Source of the DNA: a virus | Virus record (IMG/VR): IMGVR_UViG_3300046331_000369 | Location: 1-42,197 of that record | DNA: 42,197 bases | Strand: one strand, 5' to 3' | In this document: piece by piece, positions 32,511-39,088 of the stretch | Layout: each line of letters begins with the position of its first letter | How positions within the stretch are numbered: the stretch's first letter is position 1 | Translations under genes and position numbers: made by a program | Notes under the pieces: generated by a model | The model's database searches: none | What the model saw: the letters and a program-made list of their open reading frames with translations, nothing else | Told to the model about the DNA's origin: nothing

Positions 32511-32946
32511 AACCGTCATCTCCTTCGTCGTCGTCACTGCCGCCAAACTCATCATCAATGTCACCAAGCGGCAACTCCTTCTGCCGCTCACCCTCGCTCA
32601 TATCTCGCTCCGCTAGCACCTCTCCCGAGTCGAGCCGCACGTCAGTCACTCGCCCCGTCTCGTAGTCAAAGCGCCGCTCGCAGTCTACAAGCCGCATCTC
32701 CTCACGCTCGCGAATGGCACCGCTCAGCCGGCGGATCTCGGTCTCGAATTCCGTCAACTTCATTCGGTTGGCTTTGGCGATCTCTTTCGCGTCAACCTCC
32801 CAAGCGTCCCGCTCACTCAGTTTGCGGCTCATCATCTGCGCGCGCTCTTCGATCTCCTCGCGGCTCAGCGCGGCCGGCAGGTCCCGCTGGTACTTCTGGA
32901 TCTTCACGTCGTCGCTCTTCTTCGGGGTCTTCTTCTTAGTTGCCAT
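32500..32946 (-). CDS. Coiled-coil protein with acidic tail
   Basis: 148 residues: basic start (ATKKKTPKKSDDVKIQKYQRDLPAAL), long charged helix (LSREEIEERAQMMSRKLSERDAWEVDAKEIAKANRMKLTEFETEIRRLSGAIRE) and a very acidic end (DIDDEFGGSDDDEGDDGYEV). Unrecognised. Starts inside the end of the AAA+ gene (11-base overlap), so the pair is translated together. Confidence 0.6.
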   Translation of the reverse strand: MATKKKTPKKSDDVKIQKYQRDLPAALSREEIEERAQMMSRKLSERDAWEVDAKEIAKANRMKLTEFETEIRRLSGAIREREEMRLVDCERRFDYETGRVTDVRLDSGEVLAERDMSEGERQKELPLGDIDDEFGGSDDDEGDDGYEV

Positions 32947-33871
32947 CTTGTTCTCCTTCTGCGGCCTCGTCGGCCAGAATCTGCCTCATCGCTTCCCGTC
33001 GCGCATGCGTTAGGCAGCGCTTGGTTACTTCGTCAAAGTTCGCGCAGTCGTCCACGTCCGGAGCTGTCACAGCGTGCGGAGCCGATACCTTGACCGCAAG
33101 CGATCGCATCTGCTCAACACTCGGCGCAGGGAAGTGCACCGACTCATCAAAGCGCCTTTTTAGCGCGGGGTCAATAATCTCTAGCCGGTTAGTTGTCGCG
33201 ATGATGATCCCTTGGGCGCGATCCATCAAGGTCAGCATGACGTTAACCGTCGCGTTCTGCTCCTTGCTGCTCCCCGTGTTGCTGTCCCCGCGCGAACTCC
33301 CAATCGCGTCCAGCTCGTCGAACACCACAACGCGATTAGGGTTAAGCCCGTCGAACAACTTCCCAAGGTTCGCTCCCGTCCCTCCGATGTACTGAGAGAC
33401 GAGATCCGGAAGGCTCACCACGTAGGCGTCTAGCCCAAGGGCGCTCGCGATGGCCGACGCACACGAAGTCTTCCCGTTGCCCGGCGGCCCGTAGAATAGC
33501 AGCCGGCTTCGAGGCGCAAGGTTTCGCGCTGCTAGCTGATCGCGGTATTCGAGCTCGACAACGAGTTCGTCAAGAGTCGCTTGCAGTTCGTCGCCCAGCA
33601 TCAAGTCAGGAAACGTGCAAGGCCTCGCGAGCCGCAAGAGCCCGTCCGTCTGCAGCAGCGGAACGGAAGCGCTACCCGCGGCAGGTGGCGCGGCTTGCCG
33701 GCGCCTAGCTTGTTCGATCGTCGTCCCGTCTCGCACAAGCGCAAGGATTGAGTCCCGCACATGCGCGACCTTCGACGACCTCCCGAGCGCTTCAGCCGCG
33801 GCCTTGAAGGCCGCTTCGTCACCGCGATAGTGAGCGCGTAGAAGCTGGGTGACATGTGCGGCTGCGCTCAT
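32936..33871 (-). CDS. AAA+ ATPase
   Basis: 311 residues. Helical N-terminus (1-110); Walker A GPPGNGKTS at 128-136; pore-like region YIGGTGANLGKLFDGL; Walker B VVVFDELDAI with Asp185-Glu186; sensor 1 Asn228 in IIATTNRLEIIDPALKRRFDESVHFP; arginine finger in KRRFD. This is a classic AAA clade domain (the FtsH/Cdc48-type motif set) without protease or other effector. Its partner is likely the overlapping coiled-coil protein; target unknown. Confidence 0.82.
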   Translation of the reverse strand: MSAAAHVTQLLRAHYRGDEAAFKAAAEALGRSSKVAHVRDSILALVRDGTTIEQARRRQAAPPAAGSASVPLLQTDGLLRLARPCTFPDLMLGDELQATLDELVVELEYRDQLAARNLAPRSRLLFYGPPGNGKTSCASAIASALGLDAYVVSLPDLVSQYIGGTGANLGKLFDGLNPNRVVVFDELDAIGSSRGDSNTGSSKEQNATVNVMLTLMDRAQGIIIATTNRLEIIDPALKRRFDESVHFPAPSVEQMRSLAVKVSAPHAVTAPDVDDCANFDEVTKRCLTHARREAMRQILADEAAEGEQDGN

Positions 33872-33889
33872 TCGATTCTTTCGATTGCA

Positions 33890-34141
33890 TCAGTTGTCAT
33901 TAGCGATCTCCCTAATATCACGGAGCAACTCGCGCCCGGCGACAGCGTGCAGCAGTCGCGTTAGGATGTTATCCAGACCCGCTTGGGCATAGGCACTAGG
34001 CGCGGGCGGGAGTGTGCTCATGATCAGGCGAAACTGTTCTTCTACTCGTTCCGCTTTGGCGCCCATTGGGATCATCTCCAGCAGCTCTTGAAAGATGTCG
34101 TCCTCTATTCGCGACCGCGGGGCAAAGTCGTAGTCGCTCAC
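33890..34141 (-). CDS. Small helical hypothetical protein
   Basis: 83 residues from GTG 34141, which overlaps the methyltransferase stop (GTGA). SDYDFAPRSRIEDDIFQELLEMIPMGAKAERVEEQFRLIMSTLPPAPSAYAQAGLDNILTRLLHAVAGRELLRDI: two helical bundles around a Pro linker. Unrecognised. Confidence 0.5.
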   Translation of the reverse strand: MSDYDFAPRSRIEDDIFQELLEMIPMGAKAERVEEQFRLIMSTLPPAPSAYAQAGLDNILTRLLHAVAGRELLRDIREIANDN

Positions 34142-34743
34142 GGTGCCAACGCCTTTGGCGTGCGCCAACTAAACCCAGGGTAGCAGACCGTTGGGCCGCT
34201 GTAGCCCGGCTGCCAGACGAAGAACCCATAAGCCGCGGTGTCTGTTTTTCCACCGGTGAACGATGGTCGTTCAGCCAGCACGTGGATAGTAGCCGCCGGG
34301 TGGTCGCGCCAGAATTCGATCCGTGACTGCGACTCACAGAAAGCAAGACGCAGTAGGAATGCCACACGGCCGCACGGTTGCACGATGTCGAGCGCGTGCC
34401 TGATGTGGGCTTCGGCGTTGTTGTATGGCGGATTCCCGATGATCAGGTCAGGCCATTGGGGCCGCAGCTCCAAAAAGTCGCAACGAGTGAACTCATGGCA
34501 ACAATGGTCCTCAGGGTCTCGGCTCTCAATGTCGACCCCGTGAACAATTGTCCGTGGCATGTGGGCCCCCACCGCCCTCGACCATGCGCCGCGCCCAACG
34601 TTGGGCTCCAGTGCGCGGATGGGTACCGGGTGATGCCTGAGATACTCAGCGACAAGCGCGTCGGCTACGGGCTGCGGGGTGTAGTACTGGTCGAGGTGAC
34701 GCCTCACGCCCACCGGTTCATGCGGCGCCAGCGCGTAGCTCAT
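34138..34743 (-). CDS. N6-adenine DNA methyltransferase-like protein
   Basis: 201 residues. Motif X/I region: QYYTPQPVADALVAEYL then RALEPNVGRGAWSRAV (a Gly-rich SAM-binding loop), HGVDIESRD as acidic strand, and motif IV DLIIGNPPYNNAEAH. NPPY is the N6-adenine/N4-cytosine catalytic motif. A C-terminal stretch with FLLRLAFCESQSRIEFWRDHPA follows. Probably a stand-alone enzyme protecting phage DNA or regulating genes; no restriction nuclease is adjacent. It follows the endolysin by a four-base overlap. Confidence 0.82.
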   Translation of the reverse strand: MSYALAPHEPVGVRRHLDQYYTPQPVADALVAEYLRHHPVPIRALEPNVGRGAWSRAVGAHMPRTIVHGVDIESRDPEDHCCHEFTRCDFLELRPQWPDLIIGNPPYNNAEAHIRHALDIVQPCGRVAFLLRLAFCESQSRIEFWRDHPAATIHVLAERPSFTGGKTDTAAYGFFVWQPGYSGPTVCYPGFSWRTPKALAP

Positions 34744-35252
34744 CGCAGTCTCCTTTCAAATTGTCTCATCGTCGCGACCCTACCGTCGCCAGAGTATCCC
34801 GTGTCACACCCACGGCCAGTACCGTACGCGCTGATCACTCGCCCGATGCTTTCGTCCGTGCCGTCGTACAGGCACCACCGCGCGAAGCGCTGCAAGATGC
34901 GAGCGGTGACGCGAGCGCAAGCGAGTGTGCTGGCGTAGTCTGTGCCGACGATCGAATCGTATTCCCCCGGGTCGAGCAACCCGGTCGGATGTACCTGGCT
35001 CAGGCAACGCGCTTGCCCGTTGTCGCTCCCGCGCTTCGTCGAGCCGCCAGCGTGAACGCTCTTAGCAAACCGTGACTCGCCGTGCATCGTCGCGAGTGTG
35101 AGAGCCACTAGTCTGCGCTTGCTCAGTGGGCCATTGTATTCGTCGCCGGCGGCGTCAACCGCCATGGCGATCGTTGCGTATCGTTCGAGAGTGTCAGGCT
35201 CGTGCGGAGTCTGCAGTCCAAGCAGTAGGGTCAAGATAGCGTGATACATCAT
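34740..35252 (-). CDS. Endolysin / lysozyme-like transglycosylase
   Basis: 170 residues. Hydrophobic start MMYHAILTLLLGLQTP could be a signal-anchor. RRLVALTLATMHGESRFAKSVHAGG places a catalytic Glu after a helix (HGES.F), followed by NGQARCLSQVHPTG, like the E...f....Q...G pattern of lysozyme-fold muralytic enzymes; SAYGTGRGC resembles the third conserved segment. Cell-wall lysis at the end of infection is the likely job, supported by small membrane proteins encoded immediately upstream. Confidence 0.68.
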   Translation of the reverse strand: MMYHAILTLLLGLQTPHEPDTLERYATIAMAVDAAGDEYNGPLSKRRLVALTLATMHGESRFAKSVHAGGSTKRGSDNGQARCLSQVHPTGLLDPGEYDSIVGTDYASTLACARVTARILQRFARWCLYDGTDESIGRVISAYGTGRGCDTGYSGDGRVATMRQFERRLR

Positions 35253-35284
35253 GCCGCCAGCGCCCTGGTTTCAAATTCTGTCAT
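35249..35284 (-). CDS. Possible 11-residue leader peptide before endolysin
   Basis: ATG at 35284 preceded by GGAGG five bases earlier, 11 codons (MTEFETRALAA), and a stop at 35249-35251 that overlaps the endolysin start region (TGATG). The strong ribosome site fits a re-initiation leader rather than a protein. Confidence 0.35.
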   Translation of the reverse strand: MTEFETRALAA

Positions 35285-35412
35285 GACCGCCTCCGAAGGG
35301 CCCACAGCAACGCGCGGGCAGGGATAAAGCCTCCGCGCCTAGTGCGCTTTGGCGGGTGAAGGTACCGCGCGAATGCGTAGGCACTGATGGCGAATAGGAT
35401 GACGGGCAGCAT
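35281..35412 (-). CDS. Small membrane protein of the lysis cassette, 43 residues
   Basis: From ATG 35412, overlapping the preceding gene as TGATG. One hydrophobic helix (MLPVILFAISAYAFARYL) followed by a basic C-terminus (PPKRTRRGGFIP ... LRRRS). The positively charged tail after one membrane helix resembles small holins or spanin-related proteins. Function inferred from position before the endolysin. Confidence 0.6.
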   Translation of the reverse strand: MLPVILFAISAYAFARYLHPPKRTRRGGFIPARALLWALRRRS

Positions 35413-35588
35413 CAGAGCAACCCCCGAAGCACCCACCCGCCGAAGAATCCGCCGAAGAACGCGAACGCGACGACGATGCCGCGAAACCAAACCGCATTCC
35501 GGATCGCGTCCAGGTTGTTGAGTTCCGCGCGGATCTCAATGAGTAGGCGTTTCTCCTCGTCAAGTCGCCGTTTGATCTCGTCACTCAT
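35412..35588 (-). CDS. Holin-like membrane protein, 58 residues
   Basis: Starts ATG 35588 with AAGG upstream and overlaps the HTH-like gene. N-terminal charged helix (SDEIKRRLDEEKRLLIEIRAELNNLD) then one membrane helix with FGGFFGGW glycine motifs. This soluble coiled coil plus single transmembrane layout resembles XhlA-type haemolysin/holin accessory proteins. It is the first membrane protein of the lysis cassette. Too short for many gene lists but held by overlaps at both ends. Confidence 0.65.
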   Translation of the reverse strand: MSDEIKRRLDEEKRLLIEIRAELNNLDAIRNAVWFRGIVVAFAFFGGFFGGWVLRGLL

Positions 35589-35802
35589 AGATCGCCGCCT
35601 TGAATTCCGGGTCGTCCTGCAGCACGTTGCGCAGCGACCGGTCTGGCATGCCGACCGCGCGCGCGAAGGCCTGCTGATTGCGACCTGCCGCGCGAAACAG
35701 TTTGCGGGCCGCTGATATTGTTGGATCGCGCAGCCACTCGACCCTGAGAGCCTGTCTCAGAGCCGCAGCCACGCACGGTGGAGGTAGTTGTTTTTTAGCC
35801 AT
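35581..35802 (-). CDS. Small HTH-like protein, first gene of the leftward operon
   Basis: 73 residues. RNQQAFARAVGMPDRSLRNVLQDDPEFKAAIYE looks like a helix-turn-helix (aFaravGmpdrSLrnvL). ATG 35802 has no visible ribosome site. It is the promoter-proximal gene of the whole leftward block and faces the CCTAGG region, so it is a candidate to bind those sites. Confidence 0.55.
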   Translation of the reverse strand: MAKKQLPPPCVAAALRQALRVEWLRDPTISAARKLFRAAGRNQQAFARAVGMPDRSLRNVLQDDPEFKAAIYE

Positions 35803-35817
35803 GGGGCGCCATTACCA

Positions 35818-35829
35818 CCGGGCGCCCGG
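35818..35829. promoter_or_regulatory. 12-bp palindrome CCGGGCGCCCGG near the leftward start
   Basis: Perfect palindrome 16 bases before ATG 35802. A TTGACT (35833-35838, minus strand) just upstream could be a -35 element but no good -10 follows at 17 bases, so the leftward promoter is uncertain. Confidence 0.4.
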
Positions 35830-35842
35830 CAGAGTCAAGCGC

Positions 35843-35868
35843 CGCCTAGGCGTTTCCTGGCCTAGGCC
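35843..35868. promoter_or_regulatory. Two CCTAGG palindromes on the leftward side
   Basis: CGCCTAGGCG (35843-35852) and GGCCTAGGCC (35859-35868) are perfect 10-bp palindromes 16 bases apart centre to centre, in the divergent control region. They face the leftward genes. Confidence 0.6.
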
Positions 35869-35898
35869 TACGTATGCACTCCCACTGGAACTTGTTTG

Positions 35899-35930
35899 AC
35901 CGGCCTAGGCCTAAAGCGTCCTAGGCCGGT
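35899..35930. promoter_or_regulatory. Inverted repeat with CCTAGG arms before the rightward start
   Basis: ACCGGCCTAGG (35899-35909) and CCTAGGCCGGT (35920-35930) are perfect 11-bp inverted arms with a 10-base spacer. A TGTAAT at 35942-35947 is a good -10 candidate, placing this repeat over the -35 region of a rightward promoter; start would be near 35954, supporting ATG 35976 as the first start. Confidence 0.6.
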
Positions 35931-35975
35931 CGAATGTCTATTGTAATAGGCGGCTGGCGGCCTCACTATCCTCCC

Positions 35976-36452
35976 ATGAGCAAGCGTCACCCATTTGAAA
36001 CAGCAGGACTCGGAAAAGCGCCGTTTAGATTTGCCGGCATGGCGCAGCAAGATCGCGTTTATGGCCAGATAGTGAGCGCGCGCATGGCCAACGGCCTAGA
36101 GATCACAACCAAGCCCGGCGGGACCTGCGCCTATTGCGGCCAGGCAATCCTGCGGATCTGCCGTGTCAAGTCGGCTGACGGCCGCGAATTTGGCGTAGGC
36201 GTAGACTGCGCCCGCAAGGTCGACCCGGCGCTGGGCCGCAAGGCGGCAAGCGCGACCCGGAAGGCCGTGGCGGCCAACACCCGGGCGACGCTCGCGGAGC
36301 TCGTAGCGGCCAATGCTACCCGTCTAGCTACCGAGTCGCACCCCTACGCGGCAGGTCGGACCCTGCTCGACTGGGCTACCAGGGCGCAATCGTGGGGACC
36401 CGCAGCCCAGCGCCGCGCAATTGCAGCGCTACGCCCACACTGCAATATCTGA
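35976..36452 (+). CDS. Zinc-ribbon phage protein (APFRF...CxxCG type)
   Basis: 158 residues from ATG 35976, preferred to ATG 35934 because a TGTAAT -10 candidate lies between them. ETAGLGKAPFRFAGMAQ at the start, then CAYCGQAILRICRVKSADGREFGVGVDCARKV: a widespread phage domain with CxxC, SADG and a later C...K that probably binds zinc. The C-terminal half is an Ala/Arg-rich helix. It stands alone between two sets of CCTAGG palindromes, like a separately controlled gene. Confidence 0.7.
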   Translation: MSKRHPFETAGLGKAPFRFAGMAQQDRVYGQIVSARMANGLEITTKPGGTCAYCGQAILRICRVKSADGREFGVGVDCARKVDPALGRKAASATRKAVAANTRATLAELVAANATRLATESHPYAAGRTLLDWATRAQSWGPAAQRRAIAALRPHCNI

Positions 36453-36456
36453 CCAC

Positions 36457-36480
36457 GCGGCCTAACCGCGCCTAGGCCGC
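36457..36480. promoter_or_regulatory. GCGGCCTA inverted repeat after the zinc-ribbon gene
   Basis: GCGGCCTA (36457-36464) and TAGGCCGC (36473-36480) are perfect 8-bp inverted arms with 8 bases between. It ends exactly where the -35 element of the next promoter begins and could serve as terminator for the upstream gene and operator for the next. Confidence 0.6.
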
Positions 36481-36509
36481 TAGACACTAGGCGGCCCCTG
36501 TCCTATACA
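36481..36509 (+). promoter_or_regulatory. Sigma-70-like promoter of the rightward operon
   Basis: TAGACA (36481-36486, five of six to TTGACA), 17-base spacer, TATACA (36504-36509, four of six to TATAAT). Start of transcription would be near 36516, giving a ~45-base leader with a small CGGGC/GCCCG hairpin (36522-36536) before the AAAGGAA ribosome site. Confidence 0.6.
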
Positions 36510-36560
36510 CACTGAGTCAGCCGGGCAACGGAGCCCGCGACGGAAAAGGAACCAAACAAA

Positions 36561-37166
36561 ATGAATATCGACCTGGACACACTGGACCTAGCGACCATCG
36601 AGATCATCGCCGCAGCTATCGAGGCAGAGGCGCCAGCGCTCGTGCTAGAACTGGCCCGTGAGTACGGGGAGATCGCCGGATACATGGCCGACGACGGCAA
36701 CGCAGAGATAGAGTACGAGCACGCTACGACACGACAGGATGCCGCCGAGGAGTACGTCTCGGATGGCGATTGGGGCGATGAGTCCGGGACCGCCCGGATC
36801 ACTGTCGACACATGGCCTATCTATCAGCTCGGCGACGTCCGGGTCGCAGATCCAAATGATCGAGAGAGCTGCCGCGTCGAGCTGCCCGCGACGGAGCCCG
36901 CGTGCTCCGAGTCCGAGCACGACTGGACGACCCCGTTCGAGGTCCTGGGCGGAATAAGCGAGAACCCCGGTGTCTGGGGCAATGGCGGCGGAGTGATCTG
37001 TCGCTGTATTTGTCGACACTGCGGCTCCCTACGTACGACGGACACCTGGGCTCAGGATCCGCAGACCGGCGAGCAGGGCCTGGATTCGATCAGCTACGCC
37101 GAGCTCGGTGAGCACGCATACTCAGAGGCGTACGAGGATTGGCGCGACGCTCAGGACGAGGCCTGA
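36561..37166 (+). CDS. Acidic early protein with zinc-type CxCxxxC
   Basis: 201 residues, strongly acidic. Residues 55-85 (TTRQDAAEEYVSDGDWGDESGTARITVDTWPI) and 120-175 (HDWTTPFEVLGGISENPGVWGNGGGVICRCICRHCGSLRTTDTWAQDPQTGEQGLDSISY) are two patterns that recur in phage and plasmid proteins of unknown function; the Cys cluster CRCICRHCG may bind zinc. Strong ribosome site AAAAGGAA. First gene of the promoter-driven rightward operon. Confidence 0.65.
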   Translation: MNIDLDTLDLATIEIIAAAIEAEAPALVLELAREYGEIAGYMADDGNAEIEYEHATTRQDAAEEYVSDGDWGDESGTARITVDTWPIYQLGDVRVADPNDRESCRVELPATEPACSESEHDWTTPFEVLGGISENPGVWGNGGGVICRCICRHCGSLRTTDTWAQDPQTGEQGLDSISYAELGEHAYSEAYEDWRDAQDEA

Positions 37167-37176
37167 CCTGTTCACT

Positions 37177-37202
37177 CCGCCCGGCACTACGGTCCCGGGC
37201 GG
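37177..37202 (+). promoter_or_regulatory. Leader hairpin before the next rightward gene
   Basis: CCGCCCGG (37177-37184) and CCGGGCGG (37195-37202) are perfect 8-bp arms with a 10-base loop, in the 69-base gap between genes. No T-run follows; it may attenuate or process the transcript. A similar but smaller hairpin precedes the gene at 36561. Confidence 0.5.
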
Positions 37203-37235
37203 AAGGGGCAATTCAGCAAAAAGGAACCAGAACAA

Positions 37236-37454
37236 ATGACCATCAAACTGAACGGAATCAAACTCAGCGCTGACGTGTACGAGGTGCTCGAATGGGCGGG
37301 ATGCGCGTCCAACGAATGCGTGGCGGCCGACCTGGATGAGCTGCGATCCGGCGGACGTTCGGCGCTTATAGCGCGACTCACTGACGGCGCAGACGACCCG
37401 GCCACAATCGACGCATGGCGCGAATACGCCACAACGCTAGAGGCATCGCTATGA
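37236..37454 (+). CDS. Small acidic hypothetical protein
   Basis: 72 residues: MTIKLNGIKLSADVYEVLEWAGCASNECVAADLDELRSGGRSALIARLTDGADDPATIDAWREYATTLEASL. Helical, acidic, two Cys. Unrecognised. Strong AAGGAACC ribosome site like that of 36561, and coupled to the next gene by ATGA. Confidence 0.5.
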   Translation: MTIKLNGIKLSADVYEVLEWAGCASNECVAADLDELRSGGRSALIARLTDGADDPATIDAWREYATTLEASL

Positions 37455-37732
37455 GCGACAATCGCGAAAAACACGAATACATCGCCAGGCTCAACAAGGC
37501 GCTCAAGATCCGAGCGTCAATCGAGCGCGCTAGCGCTATCCGCACTGATGACTACGGGCCGGACCGCATGCTGGACGCAGCCCGCGCTTGGGGCGATCCA
37601 CAGTGGGCGATCGTCTGCCAGTGGGCGGGTGTCCCCGAGGCGTCGGATCTGACTCGCGATCTCGTGCTAGATCTGCTACGCGAGCGGGTGGCGAGCTCGG
37701 CCCGATGCACATCGAAGGGCGGGCACCTGTGA
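37451..37732 (+). CDS. Small hypothetical protein
   Basis: 93 residues from ATG 37451, overlapping the upstream stop. MSDNREKHEYIARLNKALKIRASIERASAIRTDDYGPDRMLDAARAWGDPQWAIVCQWAGV: charged helices. Unrecognised. Confidence 0.5.
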   Translation: MSDNREKHEYIARLNKALKIRASIERASAIRTDDYGPDRMLDAARAWGDPQWAIVCQWAGVPEASDLTRDLVLDLLRERVASSARCTSKGGHL

Positions 37733-38073
37733 CTGACCAGGAGGCATTTAACATCATGGCTGCGCATCTGCTGAGGCAGGCGGCGCGTTCGCGCCTCGGA
37801 GAGCACTGCGCTTACCGTGGCGATGGGGGCCGCAAATGCGCGATTGGGATCCTGATCCCTGACGACCAATATCGAGACGATTTTGAGAACAGATCCGTGA
37901 GCGAACTAATGGTCGACGAAGGACTCCCTTGTCTTCACGGCTTAACGCTCGCGATGCTGAAATCGCTACAGTCCATCCACGACTACCGTGACCCAATTGA
38001 TTGGCCGCTGGAGCTTGTGAGTGCGGCGGAAGGCTGCGGCCTGAACTTTGCCCAGTCCGGGGTGCAGCCATGA
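37729..38073 (+). CDS. Conserved phage protein of unknown function
   Basis: 114 residues from GTG 37729, overlapping the upstream stop (GTGA). CAYRGDGGRKCAIGILIPDDQY...LHGLTLAMLKSLQSIHDYRDPIDWPLELVSAA matches a widely distributed phage family (CaYr...kCaiG.LIpd..Y, then LQ.iHD......W...l), function unknown. The two conserved Cys may bind metal. Confidence 0.65.
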   Translation: MTDQEAFNIMAAHLLRQAARSRLGEHCAYRGDGGRKCAIGILIPDDQYRDDFENRSVSELMVDEGLPCLHGLTLAMLKSLQSIHDYRDPIDWPLELVSAAEGCGLNFAQSGVQP

Positions 38074-38309
38074 GCGTGCCAATTCCGGCGCTAGACCTCG
38101 CCTACGAGGGCCGCCTCCGCAGCGTTCCGCCATCCGCAAATCTCGCGGAATTCCACCATTTCCGAATAGAAATCCTGCTCGCCAGCATCGAGCGAATGGC
38201 TTGCGAGGCCCCGCCCCCAGAAGGGGCTTGGTACACCCGCGCCGACACTATCCGCGAGCAGCTGGGCAAGGCGCGCTACGAACTACAGGAATTGAGGGCC
38301 GGGCGATGA
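38070..38309 (+). CDS. Small hypothetical protein
   Basis: 79 residues from ATG 38070 (ATGA overlap). MSVPIPALDLAYEGRLRSVPPSANLAEFHHFRIEILLASIERMACEAPPPEGAWYTRADTIREQLGKARYELQELR; helical C-terminus. Unrecognised. Confidence 0.5.
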   Translation: MSVPIPALDLAYEGRLRSVPPSANLAEFHHFRIEILLASIERMACEAPPPEGAWYTRADTIREQLGKARYELQELRAGR

Positions 38310-38467
38310 GTAACACAGCTATTCGCATATTGATCGAGCAGCGTAAAAAGAACGACGCCGCGCTGGAGGTCCAGCTCATGCAGCTAGCCGCGGAAGTCGC
38401 GCGACTGACTGAAGAGCTGCGCGTCGCAAACGCGGACATAGCTCGATATGTGGGGGAGTGGTTATGA
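38306..38467 (+). CDS. Small coiled-coil protein, 53 residues
   Basis: From ATG 38306 (ATGA overlap). MSNTAIRILIEQRKKNDAALEVQLMQLAAEVARLTEELRVANADIARYVGEWL has heptad-like Leu/Val/Ala spacing over most of its length. Unrecognised; shape suggests an oligomerising partner. Confidence 0.5.
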   Translation: MSNTAIRILIEQRKKNDAALEVQLMQLAAEVARLTEELRVANADIARYVGEWL

Positions 38468-38715
38468 AATTCTACAACGTACACGACGGATCCGGCCTGC
38501 GCTGTCCAGATTGGTGCGAGTGCGCGATTTGCAATCAACCGCTACAGCTCGACCGCGCTGTTCCGTTGTTCGATCCGGGCTGGGCTTACCGTGACCCGAC
38601 TTGTCATACGGACGACGGGCGGCCGGTGTGCTCGGAGTGTATCGACGAGCTTGATTTGTTTGATGGCGGGACTGTGATGATTAACGAGTGGGCGGAGCCG
38701 AGGGTGCAAGCATGA
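38464..38715 (+). CDS. Cys-rich zinc-ribbon protein
   Basis: 83 residues from ATG 38464, with GGGGGAG as ribosome site. CPDWCECAICNQPLQLDRAVPLFDPGWAYRDPTCHTDDGRPVCSECIDELDLF carries CxxxCxCxxC near 15 and CSEC near 60, likely one or two zinc sites. Function unknown; adaptor or DNA-binding role possible. Confidence 0.6.
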   Translation: MKFYNVHDGSGLRCPDWCECAICNQPLQLDRAVPLFDPGWAYRDPTCHTDDGRPVCSECIDELDLFDGGTVMINEWAEPRVQA

Positions 38716-38993
38716 CCAAAACTATGTATGTGGCCAGATCGTGGGGGCCAAGTATCGGGGCCGTTCAGGTCGAGCGCGAGAGCGCGCACTATGTGACGAT
38801 CGTTGGTGAGACCCGGAGGATCGCAAAACGCGCCGAGTCCGAATCCGTATTTGATACGTACGATTCGGCTTACGAGCACATCCGATCGGAGCTCGCAAAG
38901 CGAGTGCGTGCGACTAACGCCGAATGCGTGACGGCTCAAGAGAAGCTCAATAAATTTGTAACAGAGTGGCGAACGCGATGGGCCGCAAGCTGA
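38712..38993 (+). CDS. Small hypothetical protein
   Basis: 93 residues from ATG 38712 (ATGA overlap). Beta start (MTKTMYVARSWGPSIGAVQVERESAHYVTIVGETRRIAK) then charged helix (SAYEHIRSELAKRVRATNAECVTAQEKLNKFVTEWRTRW). Unrecognised. Confidence 0.5.
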   Translation: MTKTMYVARSWGPSIGAVQVERESAHYVTIVGETRRIAKRAESESVFDTYDSAYEHIRSELAKRVRATNAECVTAQEKLNKFVTEWRTRWAAS

Positions 38994-39061
38994 CGCTTGA
39001 CTTGTTCACCGCCGACATAGTACTAGCAAACGCTTGGGCGGAACAGCCCGCGCAAGCTTGA
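38978..39061 (+). CDS. Possible 27-residue peptide
   Basis: ATG 38978 to stop 39059-39061, overlapping the end of the previous gene in another frame: MGRKLTLDLFTADIVLANAW then EQPAQA. Weak ribosome site; could be chance. Confidence 0.25.
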   Translation: MGRKLTLDLFTADIVLANAWAEQPAQA

Positions 39062-39088
39062 CAACCAAAACGAAAGGGACCAGCAACG

